Shown in pieces: positions 8,126 through 16,489 of a DNA stretch of 64,000 nucleotides. The notes beneath the pieces were generated by a model. The model saw only the letters and a program-made list of their open reading frames with translations, was not told the origin of the DNA and did not search any database. Position 1 is the first letter of the stretch. Each line of letters opens with the position of its first letter. A program made the translations under genes and the position numbers. Origin of the DNA: Flavobacteriales bacterium (GTDB lineage Bacteria > Bacteroidota > Bacteroidia > Flavobacteriales_C > GCA-002722245); contig PBEC01000010.1 of NCBI GenBank assembly GCA_002717515.1, positions 109,007 to 173,006 on the forward strand. Direction: 5' to 3'.

Positions 8126-9391
8126 ATGTTCAAAAAAGGGGAAAATAAGGGTAGTGGTTTAGATACCATACTAAACATTGGAAGTTTTGGAGTAAATGCT
8201 GTTGTTGGACTTTTACTTAATTTTCTAATTGTTGAGTTTTATTCATCCGAAAGCCTAGGCGTCTTTAATATTTCTTATGCGATTTACATTTTTTTGTCAC
8301 AGGCTGGAGTATTTGGAATACATAACTCTGTATTGAAATATGCTTCTGATTTTTCAAAAAACACAAAAGAATTGAAACAGGTATTGTCGTCCTCTTTATC
8401 TCTGGCCTCCATTTGGGCCTTGTTGATGTTGGTGATAGCTTTTGTTTTGAGCGATGTTTTTATGACCTTTTACGATACAAAATCGGCGATCTTATCTTTT
8501 CAAATAGTTGTTGTGGGAGTGTTCTTTTTCATTTTGAACAAAATTCAGCTTTCCTTCATTAATGGATTGAGTAAATTAAAAACGTATGCTTTCTTTTTAG
8601 CATTAAGAGGTGTTTTAATGTTATCTGTTTTTTTTGGTTTAGTTTTTTATGATTTCGATCCTGTATATCTGAGTGCGGTATTTTCTTTTTCTGAAATCAT
8701 TTTGTTCTTATTGCTTTCAATTTTCTTGTTCAATTTTTTTCAGTTTTCCAGTTTTTGGAATTTAAATTGGTTAAAAAAACATTTCCAATTTGGAAGGCAT
8801 TCATTTGTTGGTTCTTTTTTGATGGACGTTGGTTCAAAAACCGATATTTTAGTCTTGGGATTGTTTGTATCGGATTATTTAGTAGGAATGTATAGTTTCG
8901 TTGCTTTTTTTATGGAGGGTTTTAACCAAATACCGATTGTTATTCGATCTGTGACGAATCCTAAGATTAATAAATTATACAGAACTGGAAGAAGCTCTTT
9001 GCTGGAGAGTTTTTTAAAGCTTGTAATTAAAAAATCATATTTAGGTTTTATACCTTTTGGAGTAGTTTGTGTGTTGTGCTTTCCTTTGGTAATTTATTTT
9101 TCTCCTAAGTTCGATTTATGGAATTCTTGGATTCTTATTGCCTTATTAATGCTGGGACCAATCCTTGAATCCGGATACAGTAGTGTTCAAATGATATATA
9201 ATCAATGTGGATTCCCTAAAATTCAAAGTTTATTTTCGGCCATTGTATTTTTATGGAATTTAGCATTTAACTTTTTATTGATCCCCTTTTTGGGTATTTA
9301 TGGAGCCGCAATAGCAACAACAAGTTCCTTTATTTTAAAGATTTTTTTAATGAAATATTACGCAAAGAGTAAGATAGGCGTATCTATTTAA
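8126..9391 (+). CDS. Polysaccharide flippase of the MATE-like/Wzx type
   Basis: A 421-aa polytopic protein with about twelve hydrophobic segments. The N-terminal half ('GSFGVNAVVGLLLNFLIVEFYSSESLGVFNI') and the end ('FLGIYGAAIATTSSFILKIFLMKYYAKSK') are typical of oligosaccharide flippases, which move undecaprenyl-linked repeat units to the periplasmic face. The locus also encodes an ABC exporter (16490-18669), so two export routes occur together. Its start at 8126 follows a 112-base divergent intergenic stretch in which no clean -7 box was found. It is followed closely by the GT-C-like gene, which has its own promoter box. Confidence 0.87.
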   Translation: MFKKGENKGSGLDTILNIGSFGVNAVVGLLLNFLIVEFYSSESLGVFNISYAIYIFLSQAGVFGIHNSVLKYASDFSKNTKELKQVLSSSLSLASIWALLMLVIAFVLSDVFMTFYDTKSAILSFQIVVVGVFFFILNKIQLSFINGLSKLKTYAFFLALRGVLMLSVFFGLVFYDFDPVYLSAVFSFSEIILFLLLSIFLFNFFQFSSFWNLNWLKKHFQFGRHSFVGSFLMDVGSKTDILVLGLFVSDYLVGMYSFVAFFMEGFNQIPIVIRSVTNPKINKLYRTGRSSLLESFLKLVIKKSYLGFIPFGVVCVLCFPLVIYFSPKFDLWNSWILIALLMLGPILESGYSSVQMIYNQCGFPKIQSLFSAIVFLWNLAFNFLLIPFLGIYGAAIATTSSFILKIFLMKYYAKSKIGVSI

Positions 9392-9393
9392 CA

Positions 9394-9401
9394 TATATTT
9401 G
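9394..9401 (+). promoter_or_regulatory. Bacteroidota -7 box (TATATTTG) that rules out the ORF-track start
   Basis: TATATTTG at 9394-9401 contains the TTG used as start at 9399 by the ORF track. A start codon inside a promoter is unlikely, so the ATG at 9417 is preferred. Confidence 0.55.
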
Positions 9402-9416
9402 TCGGATAAAGAAATA

Positions 9417-10823
9417 ATGATAAAGACAATATTAAATAAGTACCCGATAATTACTTTCTCTGTTTTTTTTCTTCTTTTGAGGTTGCCTTATTTTATATGG
9501 AATTCCTTTCCTCGCATTGATGGTGATACTTTTGAGTACTTTGAATATGCATACGACATTAAAAATGGAATTTTACCTGATTTTTCTGTCATACCACCAC
9601 TTTACAGTGTGTTTTTATTTCTTTTCTCAAGTTTAGGAATTTCTCTTTATGGTTTTGTGGTTTTTAAAGTACTATTGGCTTTTTTAGGATATGCGTTTCT
9701 TTTTACACAATTAAAGAAAACGAATGTTTTACCCGTCTGGAGCTTATTACTATTCATTATTATTGTTTCTTCAAGCTCTTTTAATCTTCAGCTGGAAACA
9801 GCTTTTATGACGGAAAGTTTATACAAACCAATATTACTGTTTTTCATAGGCCTGATTATTCGACTTTACAATAATCCTACTTTAAAATCCAATTACATAT
9901 TAATACCTCTTTTTGCTGTTGTGGCAGCATTAGTAAGGTCTAATGGAATGTATCTGTATTTCTTTGTTGTTTTAATAATCGGATTTTTATTTTTTTTCAA
10001 AAGAAAAAAATATTGGAAACAATTTATTTTAATCACTTCTACATTTGTTATCCTTAATGGTGCATGGTCGATTTTTAATTATGCTTCTTACGGGACTCCA
10101 CTTTTTGGGAATACATATAGAATTAAAGTAATATTAGGGAATATTATTAATAATACCAGACATAATCACAATGGTAATATAAGAGCTTTTTGGCAGGATT
10201 CACCTGGTGATGGTATCGTTATTTACCCTTATTTGAAGAAATTAAATTTTATTCAGGAAGTTCAGGCGAAGAATATTAAAAACAAGCCAGAATTATTGCT
10301 GAATTATCTCTATTCTTCTGCAGAAAGTGATATTAAATTTTATAATGATATTATAACAGAAAGGCACCAACATAGTTTCTCTAAAGACCAATTGGTTCCC
10401 GGACCAAATGAATTAAAATATGTAAAGAGATGCTATCAAGATGTAAATTGTAGAGACTATGCGCTTAAAGAGTTTGGTGAAGGGGGAAGTAGTATTATAA
10501 AATCAGGTATTTGGGGGAAAAGTATTGATTTTATCAATTCAACATTTCAAATTTTAACAGGAAATTTGATTGTAATTTTTCTTTTTATTTCATTATCTAT
10601 TTTAGTACTAATAAGAGTAGTTCTAAAATTAAAACGACTCTCAAAGGAAACTATGCTTTTGTCTATGGTAAGTCTTGCCTATTTGTTAAATGTTGTAGTA
10701 GTAACCATGACACATAATCGTTTTGTGGCTCGTTATGAACAAGTCTGTTCATTTATGGTCGTTCTATTCCTGTTCCTCTTTATTGGATTTTATATCAAAA
10801 AAAGATCGTTAAAACTAAATTGA
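9417..10823 (+). CDS. Multi-pass GT-C-like membrane glycosyltransferase
   Basis: A 468-aa membrane protein with about ten hydrophobic segments. The first loop carries an acidic motif ('FPRIDGDTFEYFEYAYDI') of the kind that binds the polyprenyl-phosphate donor in GT-C enzymes (GT39/ArnT type). A long soluble loop follows in residues about 235-375. The family transfers a sugar from a polyprenyl-phosphate-sugar on the periplasmic side. A DPM1-like GT2 that could make such a donor is encoded at 12811-13905. I start it at ATG 9417, because the TTG at 9399 lies inside a -7 box. Its end is 10 bases from the convergent fused amidotransferase gene. The assignment to GT-C is by topology and motif, and a Wzy-like role cannot be excluded. 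Confidence 0.7.
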   Translation: MIKTILNKYPIITFSVFFLLLRLPYFIWNSFPRIDGDTFEYFEYAYDIKNGILPDFSVIPPLYSVFLFLFSSLGISLYGFVVFKVLLAFLGYAFLFTQLKKTNVLPVWSLLLFIIIVSSSSFNLQLETAFMTESLYKPILLFFIGLIIRLYNNPTLKSNYILIPLFAVVAALVRSNGMYLYFFVVLIIGFLFFFKRKKYWKQFILITSTFVILNGAWSIFNYASYGTPLFGNTYRIKVILGNIINNTRHNHNGNIRAFWQDSPGDGIVIYPYLKKLNFIQEVQAKNIKNKPELLLNYLYSSAESDIKFYNDIITERHQHSFSKDQLVPGPNELKYVKRCYQDVNCRDYALKEFGEGGSSIIKSGIWGKSIDFINSTFQILTGNLIVIFLFISLSILVLIRVVLKLKRLSKETMLLSMVSLAYLLNVVVVTMTHNRFVARYEQVCSFMVVLFLFLFIGFYIKKRSLKLN

Positions 10824-10833
10824 ATTACTTTTT

Positions 10834-12798
10834 CTAATACCTCTTAGGTATATTATTGATTATACTTAAGGTTTCTTCAAAATCTAAGTTAATTGCGTCA
10901 AGATACCATTTAATGGTGTCGTATCTGGGTTGATTTTCTTCTATTGTTTTTTTGAGCCCTTCTTCTCGAGTGATAATACCTGCGCGTATTAAGTTGGAGT
11001 TAAATGTATCGAATTCAGTGAACCCTGCAACCATTAGGTAAATGTAATTATAGAATGCGGCTGTTCCATCTCCAATTCTCCAAGTACTTTTTGTGTCTGT
11101 GGCCAATTCCCAATCGTATTTATTTATTAGGGTATCGTTCACTTTTTCTTCATTCCAATCAATGTAATCAAATAAGTTAACATAAAAAGAATGATCATTT
11201 ACATAATAGGATTTGAAAGCAGAAGCGGTGTCCCAAAGTGAAGAATTTATATATGCGGGATTAAGCATGTATTCTTTCGCATAACCACCAAGCATTTTAA
11301 GCTTGTTCATAACGTCGACATTGTATGCCATTGCTCCTCCTTCATCCTGCTTTACTCCTAGGAATCCGGTTTTGAATTGCGTTTTTTCGTAATGATTTTC
11401 GCCCATTATCGTTACAGGAATATCATACAATTTTCGAATTCTATTTGCATGATGGAAGTACTGTTTATCTCCTGCCATGAACAAGGGAATTAGTCCCAGG
11501 TGAGGGCGTTTCAACCACGCACTCACATTCTTACGAATATTGGCTCTTTTCTTTTTGATATCAGCGGAAACAAGAATATGTTCAACACCAAGCTTTCCAC
11601 ACATTCTGGATTGATTTCTTCTGGCTAAATCCGTTATTACACCCCAATCGTATGAAAAAGCAATGGGTTTGATACCAAGCTCATTAACAACATAATCAAG
11701 AGTGATACAACTGTCTCTTCCTCCTGAAAGTCCAACCAAAACCTTATTGGAAGCGTTATGTTTCTCAAGCTCTTTCATTTTGTTTTTTAAAGCGTTTTCG
11801 CCTAAAAGAGGTTTTTTTGAGTAGTTGGTACAATTTGAACAAACACCTTCCTTGTTAAAGGTAACTGAGGGCATTGTTCTAGGTAATAAACACACCTTAC
11901 ATCGAGGGATATTTAATATTTTATTAAAAGACTTATTAAAGTCAGATTCCAATTTTTTTGAGACTTTGGTAGTAGATACATCAAAAAGTGTTCTTCTTTG
12001 AGCTTCATTAAATGGTATATTTTGAATCGAAATAGGTTCAGACTTTCCCAATTTAATTTCTGATGGAGAATTTAATTTCCATGATGTTAAATTATGGTTT
12101 TCTAAATCAACCAAAACAGCATTACCATCATTTACATGTATAATTTTCTTTGAGGAATCCAGTTTTAATTTTTTAACGGCATCCTTTATAATTCCATACT
12201 CCGATGCAAAAATAAACACATTGTTTTCATCATTATAGTAGTAAAGAGAACCATTATTTGTGCTGAGAACCATTTTTCTATGTTCGCCAAGAAAACAAGC
12301 AACGGTAGTCATTCCGTAAATTTCATCGTAAATCAACTTTAATGAAGATGCTAAATCATTATCATTTAATTCGTTATTAAGCAACTCGAAGAAAATAGTA
12401 CTGTCAAGATTAGAGTGTTTTTTATTTGGATAATACTTTTGCCAAAGTTCTTCAAAGTTTACGATAATGCCATTATGAATCCCCACTAAGTTCTCATTTA
12501 TTACTGGTTGATTATTATCGTTGTCGTTTGAATCACCATCTGTTACCAAGCGAGTGTGCCCAATAAAGCTTCCTCTGTTATCAGAGTTAAAGTCAATTAG
12601 TTTTGAAAATTCAGGTCTTTTTAAAAATTGTTTAGCAGGTAGGTCAGTTTTAAAGACTTCGATGGATGAAGTTTTGTTTACAGCAATTCCTGAGGCCTCT
12701 TTACCTCTAGTTTCTGACAAATCATAAAGAACCCTGGAAATGTTCTTAATATTCTTTTGTTTAAGATTTAAAATTGAAGCCCCAAAAATTCCACACAT
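10834..12798 (-). CDS. Fused class-II glutaminase / N-acetyl sugar amidotransferase-like protein
   Basis: Two modules are joined in 654 aa. Residues 1 to about 230 form an Ntn-type class-II glutamine amidotransferase: Met1 followed by Cys2 ('MCGIFGAS'), 'RGKEASGIA', 'GHTRLVTDGD' and 'GIHNGIIVNF'. Residues about 300-654 resemble WbuX/WbpG/PseA-type ATP-pyrophosphatases: two CxxC pairs (CKVCLLP...CSNC) and the P-loop 'VGLSGGRDSC'. WbuX-type enzymes turn an N-acetyl group of a nucleotide sugar into an acetamidino group, using ammonia normally supplied by HisH/HisF2. Here the ammonia source appears built in. An AsnB-like amidation of a carboxylate is the alternative. It is the second gene after the DPM1-like GT2, 12 bases apart, on the minus strand. 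Confidence 0.85.
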   Translation of the reverse strand: MCGIFGASILNLKQKNIKNISRVLYDLSETRGKEASGIAVNKTSSIEVFKTDLPAKQFLKRPEFSKLIDFNSDNRGSFIGHTRLVTDGDSNDNDNNQPVINENLVGIHNGIIVNFEELWQKYYPNKKHSNLDSTIFFELLNNELNDNDLASSLKLIYDEIYGMTTVACFLGEHRKMVLSTNNGSLYYYNDENNVFIFASEYGIIKDAVKKLKLDSSKKIIHVNDGNAVLVDLENHNLTSWKLNSPSEIKLGKSEPISIQNIPFNEAQRRTLFDVSTTKVSKKLESDFNKSFNKILNIPRCKVCLLPRTMPSVTFNKEGVCSNCTNYSKKPLLGENALKNKMKELEKHNASNKVLVGLSGGRDSCITLDYVVNELGIKPIAFSYDWGVITDLARRNQSRMCGKLGVEHILVSADIKKKRANIRKNVSAWLKRPHLGLIPLFMAGDKQYFHHANRIRKLYDIPVTIMGENHYEKTQFKTGFLGVKQDEGGAMAYNVDVMNKLKMLGGYAKEYMLNPAYINSSLWDTASAFKSYYVNDHSFYVNLFDYIDWNEEKVNDTLINKYDWELATDTKSTWRIGDGTAAFYNYIYLMVAGFTEFDTFNSNLIRAGIITREEGLKKTIEENQPRYDTIKWYLDAINLDFEETLSIINNIPKRY

Positions 12799-12810
12799 AG
12801 TATTTGGTAA

Positions 12811-13905
12811 TTATTTATACAAACGCTCATTGTCCTGAATATCCATCCACATTGCTAAGGCAAGACTTTGAAAAGTAAAAAAAGATAAAAAGATGAAAGC
12901 CAACAAGGGTTCATAATTCATTTCATATCCCTTAATTATTGCTTTTACTATTTTGATACCATAAGGAACTGTTAGTATACCAGTCACCAATCCAACGTTG
13001 TAAAATAGAAACAGTGGATGAAAATCTTTAAAGAAATACTTAATCCAAAGCCTTTTAAAGAAAGATTTAAAGAGCAAATATGAAACAGTAGGAATTACCT
13101 TAAAAATTTTCATTTTAGAGTTTTCACCAACATTATAAATGGGTTTGATTTCAACTTCAGTTAAAGTACAAGACGCAATGTTTAGTTTTACTAGTACATC
13201 ATTTGGATAACCATAAGTAGTATATAGTTTATGCAATGCTAAGGATTCTAATCCTTTCTTTGAAATTGCGGTATAGGCTGTTTGTGTATCGGAAATTCTC
13301 CAATAACCGGATGCGATTTTAGTCAATACGCTGAGAACTGAATTTCCAAAAAAACGAATTTTAGGAATAATAAACCATGCACTTCTATGTTTCAGACGAT
13401 TTCCTTTAACATAATCAACTCCATTATCGGTTACAGGCGAGCATATTGAATGAAGTTCTGATGAATCCATTTGACCGTCACCATCAATTTTAGCAACACA
13501 ATCTATTTCATAATCTTTACACCATTTATATCCTCTTGCGACAGCTAAGCCAACACCTTGGTTTTTTGGAAAGCTCAGTAATATTACACGATCCGATTCA
13601 GGATTTTTATTCATTATATTCACAGAAGGTAAAGCATCATCCTCCTTTTTCATTTGGGCTGCATAAGCTCTCTCTGCATTGTATTTGTTTGAAGGGTCAA
13701 AAACTGGATTAGGTTTTTCAATTTTAATCCCCTCTGAGCTATTTTCAATGTAATCTAAAACTATTTTTTCGGTAGCGTCAGACGACCCATCGTTAACAAC
13801 GATTATTTTGTCGACGAAACTGGGTACAGAATTTAAAACATTAATTATTTGTGTTTCCTCATTGTAGGCTGGGATAACAACTGCAACTGATTTAGAATTA
13901 AGCAT
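12811..13905 (-). CDS. GT2 glycosyltransferase, DPM1/DPG-synthase-like, with C-terminal membrane segments
   Basis: The N-terminal GT-A domain shows 'AVVIPAYNEETQI', 'IIVVNDGSSDAT' and 'VAKIDGDGQMD' (the D-x-D donor/metal motif), followed by 'PKIRFFGNSVLSVLTKIASGYWRISDTQTAYTAI', typical of dolichyl/polyprenyl-phosphate hexose synthases. Two hydrophobic segments lie near the C-terminus (about residues 295-350). It probably charges undecaprenyl phosphate with a sugar or extends a lipid-linked glycan. A segment of about 45 residues (roughly 55-105), rich in charged residues and not seen in standard DPM1-like proteins, is inserted before the 'RVILLSFPKNQGVGLAVARG' strand. It leads a two-gene minus-strand unit with the fused amidotransferase and has its own TATCTTTG box. 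Confidence 0.88.
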   Translation of the reverse strand: MLNSKSVAVVIPAYNEETQIINVLNSVPSFVDKIIVVNDGSSDATEKIVLDYIENSSEGIKIEKPNPVFDPSNKYNAERAYAAQMKKEDDALPSVNIMNKNPESDRVILLSFPKNQGVGLAVARGYKWCKDYEIDCVAKIDGDGQMDSSELHSICSPVTDNGVDYVKGNRLKHRSAWFIIPKIRFFGNSVLSVLTKIASGYWRISDTQTAYTAISKKGLESLALHKLYTTYGYPNDVLVKLNIASCTLTEVEIKPIYNVGENSKMKIFKVIPTVSYLLFKSFFKRLWIKYFFKDFHPLFLFYNVGLVTGILTVPYGIKIVKAIIKGYEMNYEPLLAFIFLSFFTFQSLALAMWMDIQDNERLYK

Positions 13906-13924
13906 GTTTTAAACTTTCAAAAGT

Positions 13925-13932
13925 CAAAGATA
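13925..13932 (-). promoter_or_regulatory. Bacteroidota -7 box for the DPM1-like GT2 operon
   Basis: The minus strand reads TATCTTTG, an exact TAnnTTTG match, 19 bases upstream of the ATG whose first base is 13905. Confidence 0.5.
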
Positions 13933-14022
13933 ACATTGTTTACTAGTTGCTCAAACCTTTTAGAATTTAAATTCTTAATCGCCCTCAACTTAAATAAACT
14001 TTTCATTATTCTCTCATTTGAT

Positions 14023-14030
14023 TAGATTTG
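14023..14030 (+). promoter_or_regulatory. Bacteroidota -7 box for the second MBOAT gene
   Basis: TAGATTTG at 14023-14030 matches TAnnTTTG. The ORF-track TTG start at 14028 lies inside it, so translation should begin at the ATG at 14046. Confidence 0.6.
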
Positions 14031-14045
14031 CCAAAAAGTTTAGGG

Positions 14046-15488
14046 ATGATATTTAATTCCATTGAATTTGCGATTTTTCTTCCTATTGTTTTCCTGCTTT
14101 ATTGGACAGGTAAACGTTATATTCCAAAGTCTCAAAACTATGTTTTGTTGGTTGCTAGTTACTTTTTTTACGGTTGGTGGGACTATCGTTTTTTAGCGTT
14201 AATTTTTGCAAGTTCTCTTGTCGATTATATTGTTGCAAGAAGGATATTGCATTCGGAAAGTAAAAAGAAAAAAAATTCATTATTGTGTCTCAGTTTACTA
14301 ATGAATTTAGGCATGTTGGCTTATTTTAAGTATGCAAATTTCTTCATCGATTCCTTCATCGATTCCTTTTCCTTAATTGGATTTAATTTCAATGTTGATT
14401 CTTTAGAGTTAATACTTCCTGTAGGAATAAGTTTTTACACCTTTCAAACACTCAGTTACACAATTGATGTATGGAAGGGGCAATTGAGACCAATAAATGA
14501 TGCAGTTGCTTTTTTCTCTTTTGTAAGTTTTTTTCCACAGTTGGTAGCAGGTCCAATCGAACGTGCCGAAAATCTTTTACCTCAGTTTCTGGAAGATAAA
14601 AAGTTTAATTATAATGATTCTGCTGAGGGACTCAAGCAAATTCTGTGGGGATTATTTAAAAAGGTAGTAATAGCAGATAATTGCGCTTATTATGCCAATC
14701 AAATTTTTGAATCGTATGGTGATCATTCAGGAGGAGTATTATTGTTGGGAGGAGTATTATTTGCCTTCCAGATATATGGAGACTTTAGTGGATATTCCGA
14801 TATCGCAATAGGAACCTCTAAACTCTTTGGATTTCATTTAAAAATCAACTTCAATTTCCCTTACTTTTCTAAAGGAATATCCGAGTTTTGGAAGAGATGG
14901 CACATATCCCTTTCAACTTGGTTCAGAGACTACGTTTACATCCCTTTAGGTGGGAGTAAAAATGGGAGATGGGTTCACATTAGAAACATTATGATTGTGT
15001 TTCTTGTGAGTGGATTATGGCATGGTGCAAACTGGACTTTTGTTGTTTGGGGTGCTTTTCATGGATTACTTTTTATTCCGGCAATGTATTTGAGAGGTTC
15101 GGCGTTGGAGACTGCACTGAACAAAACCTTCATAATTCGAACGTTTAGAAATTCAGTTGTGTTTTTATTGGTTACATTACTTTGGGTGTTTTTCAGATCT
15201 CAAAACGTTGGAGATGCCTTTCAGTATTTGGGAAAAATATTTGATTTGAATGGAAAATGGATTAAAGATTTGTACAACTATCTCTATTGGAACGATATGC
15301 TTGAAATATGTATTCTTTTGTTTGTGTTTATTTTGATTGAGTACATACAACAAGGAAGGCAAATAGTATTGCAATTTAAATTTTTGGATAAATACGCGTT
15401 CATTCGTTGGACCTTATACTACAGCGTTTTGTTTTGTATTCTTTTATTGGGAGCAAAACAGCAGGATTTTATATATTTTCAATTTTAA
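14046..15488 (+). CDS. MBOAT family O-acyltransferase (AlgI-like), copy 2
   Basis: A 480-aa polytopic MBOAT protein homologous to the copy at 4596: 'LLVASYFFYGWWDYRFL', 'VGISFYTFQTLSYTIDVW', 'FWKRWHISLSTWFRDYVYIPLGG', the catalytic-His segment 'SGLWHGANWTFVVWGAFHG', and the same C-terminal 'DFIYFQF'. It should transfer an acyl group, probably acetyl, across the membrane for O-acylation of a surface glycan. ATG 14046 is preferred because the upstream TTG is part of the promoter box. A perfect 12-bp tandem duplication (TTCATCGATTCC twice, 14343-14366) encodes FIDSFIDS in a short loop. A 28-nt block around the WHISLSTW motif is identical to copy 1. The next gene is its SGNH partner, 4 bases away. 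Confidence 0.93.
   Translation: MIFNSIEFAIFLPIVFLLYWTGKRYIPKSQNYVLLVASYFFYGWWDYRFLALIFASSLVDYIVARRILHSESKKKKNSLLCLSLLMNLGMLAYFKYANFFIDSFIDSFSLIGFNFNVDSLELILPVGISFYTFQTLSYTIDVWKGQLRPINDAVAFFSFVSFFPQLVAGPIERAENLLPQFLEDKKFNYNDSAEGLKQILWGLFKKVVIADNCAYYANQIFESYGDHSGGVLLLGGVLFAFQIYGDFSGYSDIAIGTSKLFGFHLKINFNFPYFSKGISEFWKRWHISLSTWFRDYVYIPLGGSKNGRWVHIRNIMIVFLVSGLWHGANWTFVVWGAFHGLLFIPAMYLRGSALETALNKTFIIRTFRNSVVFLLVTLLWVFFRSQNVGDAFQYLGKIFDLNGKWIKDLYNYLYWNDMLEICILLFVFILIEYIQQGRQIVLQFKFLDKYAFIRWTLYYSVLFCILLLGAKQQDFIYFQF
14343..14366 (+). repeat. Perfect 12-bp tandem duplication in MBOAT copy 2
   Basis: TTCATCGATTCC occurs twice head to tail and keeps the frame, encoding FIDSFIDS in a short segment between membrane helices. 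Confidence 0.9.
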
Positions 15489-15492
15489 TCGA

Positions 15493-16365
15493 GTGAAAAA
15501 GTTTGTTGTTAAATTGAGCCTGTTTTTTTTAATTCCTACAATCTATTGTGGGTTTAACTTAATTCATAATGTAAAACAAGTGAATTCATTTGAATTTTCA
15601 GACAAAAGTAAAACTGTAATTGTTGGTGATTCTGAAATAGATCTGGCCATTAATCCATCCATTTTAAAAAGTGCATTTTCTTTGGCACAACCTGCTGAGC
15701 CACTTTATCACTCTTATTGGAAACTACTTAAATATCATTCCGATAATGAACAATTGAAAAATGTTATTTTGGGTTTTTCTTATCACAGTTTAAGTGGATT
15801 GAATGATCTTCGTTTGGACCATCCTCGTTGGAGCCATCGTTTTTTTAAAAATTCATATACAATTGAGAATATTAACGATTTGAATGAAATTCCAATAGAC
15901 TTCAATGCTTACTATCAAGTTCTTTTCAAAAGAATGGCACTTCAAAAATTTGATAAACATGAGTTCTATTATGATGAATATGAGGAGGATGAACGAGTTC
16001 TTTTACCCAATTTAGAACACGTAATAAATACACATTATTATCATAAAAAGGAAGAGCATAATTGCTCTCAGGTTTCAGAAAGGTATTTGGATTCGATTGT
16101 TAATTTTTGTTCTTCAAATTCATTAAATTTAGTTTTAATTACTACGCCTCTTCATAAACAATACATTGAAAAAGTACCTCGGAAATTTGTTTTGAACTAT
16201 AATAAAGTAGTTTTAAAATTGAAAACCAAAGGGATTAATGTTTACGATTTTTCTAATTACAGTTTAAACGATAGCTGCTATTTAGATTATAATCATTTAA
16301 ACAAATACGGGGCTAAATTATTTACACCAGTCATTGATTCAATAATTGATAGAAATAGCCTCTAA
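15493..16365 (+). CDS. Membrane-anchored SGNH-fold partner of MBOAT copy 2
   Basis: It starts with GTG four bases after the MBOAT stop. A single N-terminal membrane segment (residues about 5-22) precedes an extracytoplasmic domain with 'TVIVGDSEIDLAINP' (G-D-S nucleophile block) and 'YLDYNHLNKYGA' (D-x-x-H near the C-terminus), the two ends of the SGNH catalytic set. The arrangement repeats that of 4596-6967, although the two SGNH proteins are only distantly similar. This suggests a different acceptor or acyl group for each pair. The expected role is completion of acyl transfer in the periplasm. The middle of the protein has no recognisable motif. Confidence 0.68.
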   Translation: MKKFVVKLSLFFLIPTIYCGFNLIHNVKQVNSFEFSDKSKTVIVGDSEIDLAINPSILKSAFSLAQPAEPLYHSYWKLLKYHSDNEQLKNVILGFSYHSLSGLNDLRLDHPRWSHRFFKNSYTIENINDLNEIPIDFNAYYQVLFKRMALQKFDKHEFYYDEYEEDERVLLPNLEHVINTHYYHKKEEHNCSQVSERYLDSIVNFCSSNSLNLVLITTPLHKQYIEKVPRKFVLNYNKVVLKLKTKGINVYDFSNYSLNDSCYLDYNHLNKYGAKLFTPVIDSIIDRNSL

Positions 16366-16464
16366 TTTACTATGGTTTCCAAAAAAGTTAAGATATTATC
16401 ATGGAATATCACTGTTAAGTAAATAATAGTACTGTGTTAAGTTTTCAGATTAAAGTTTTAGCAC

Positions 16465-16472
16465 TAGTTTTG
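16465..16472 (+). promoter_or_regulatory. Bacteroidota -7 box upstream of the ABC exporter genes
   Basis: TAGTTTTG matches TAnnTTTG and lies 17 bases before the permease ATG at 16490, within the 124-base intergenic stretch. Confidence 0.6.
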
Positions 16473-16489
16473 CCTTACAATAAGATTAT

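Noticed and set aside
10837-10851. ATACCT-CTT-AGGTAT inverted repeat at the end of the fused amidotransferase gene as a bidirectional terminator
   Set aside because: The stem is only six pairs and no T run follows it on either strand.
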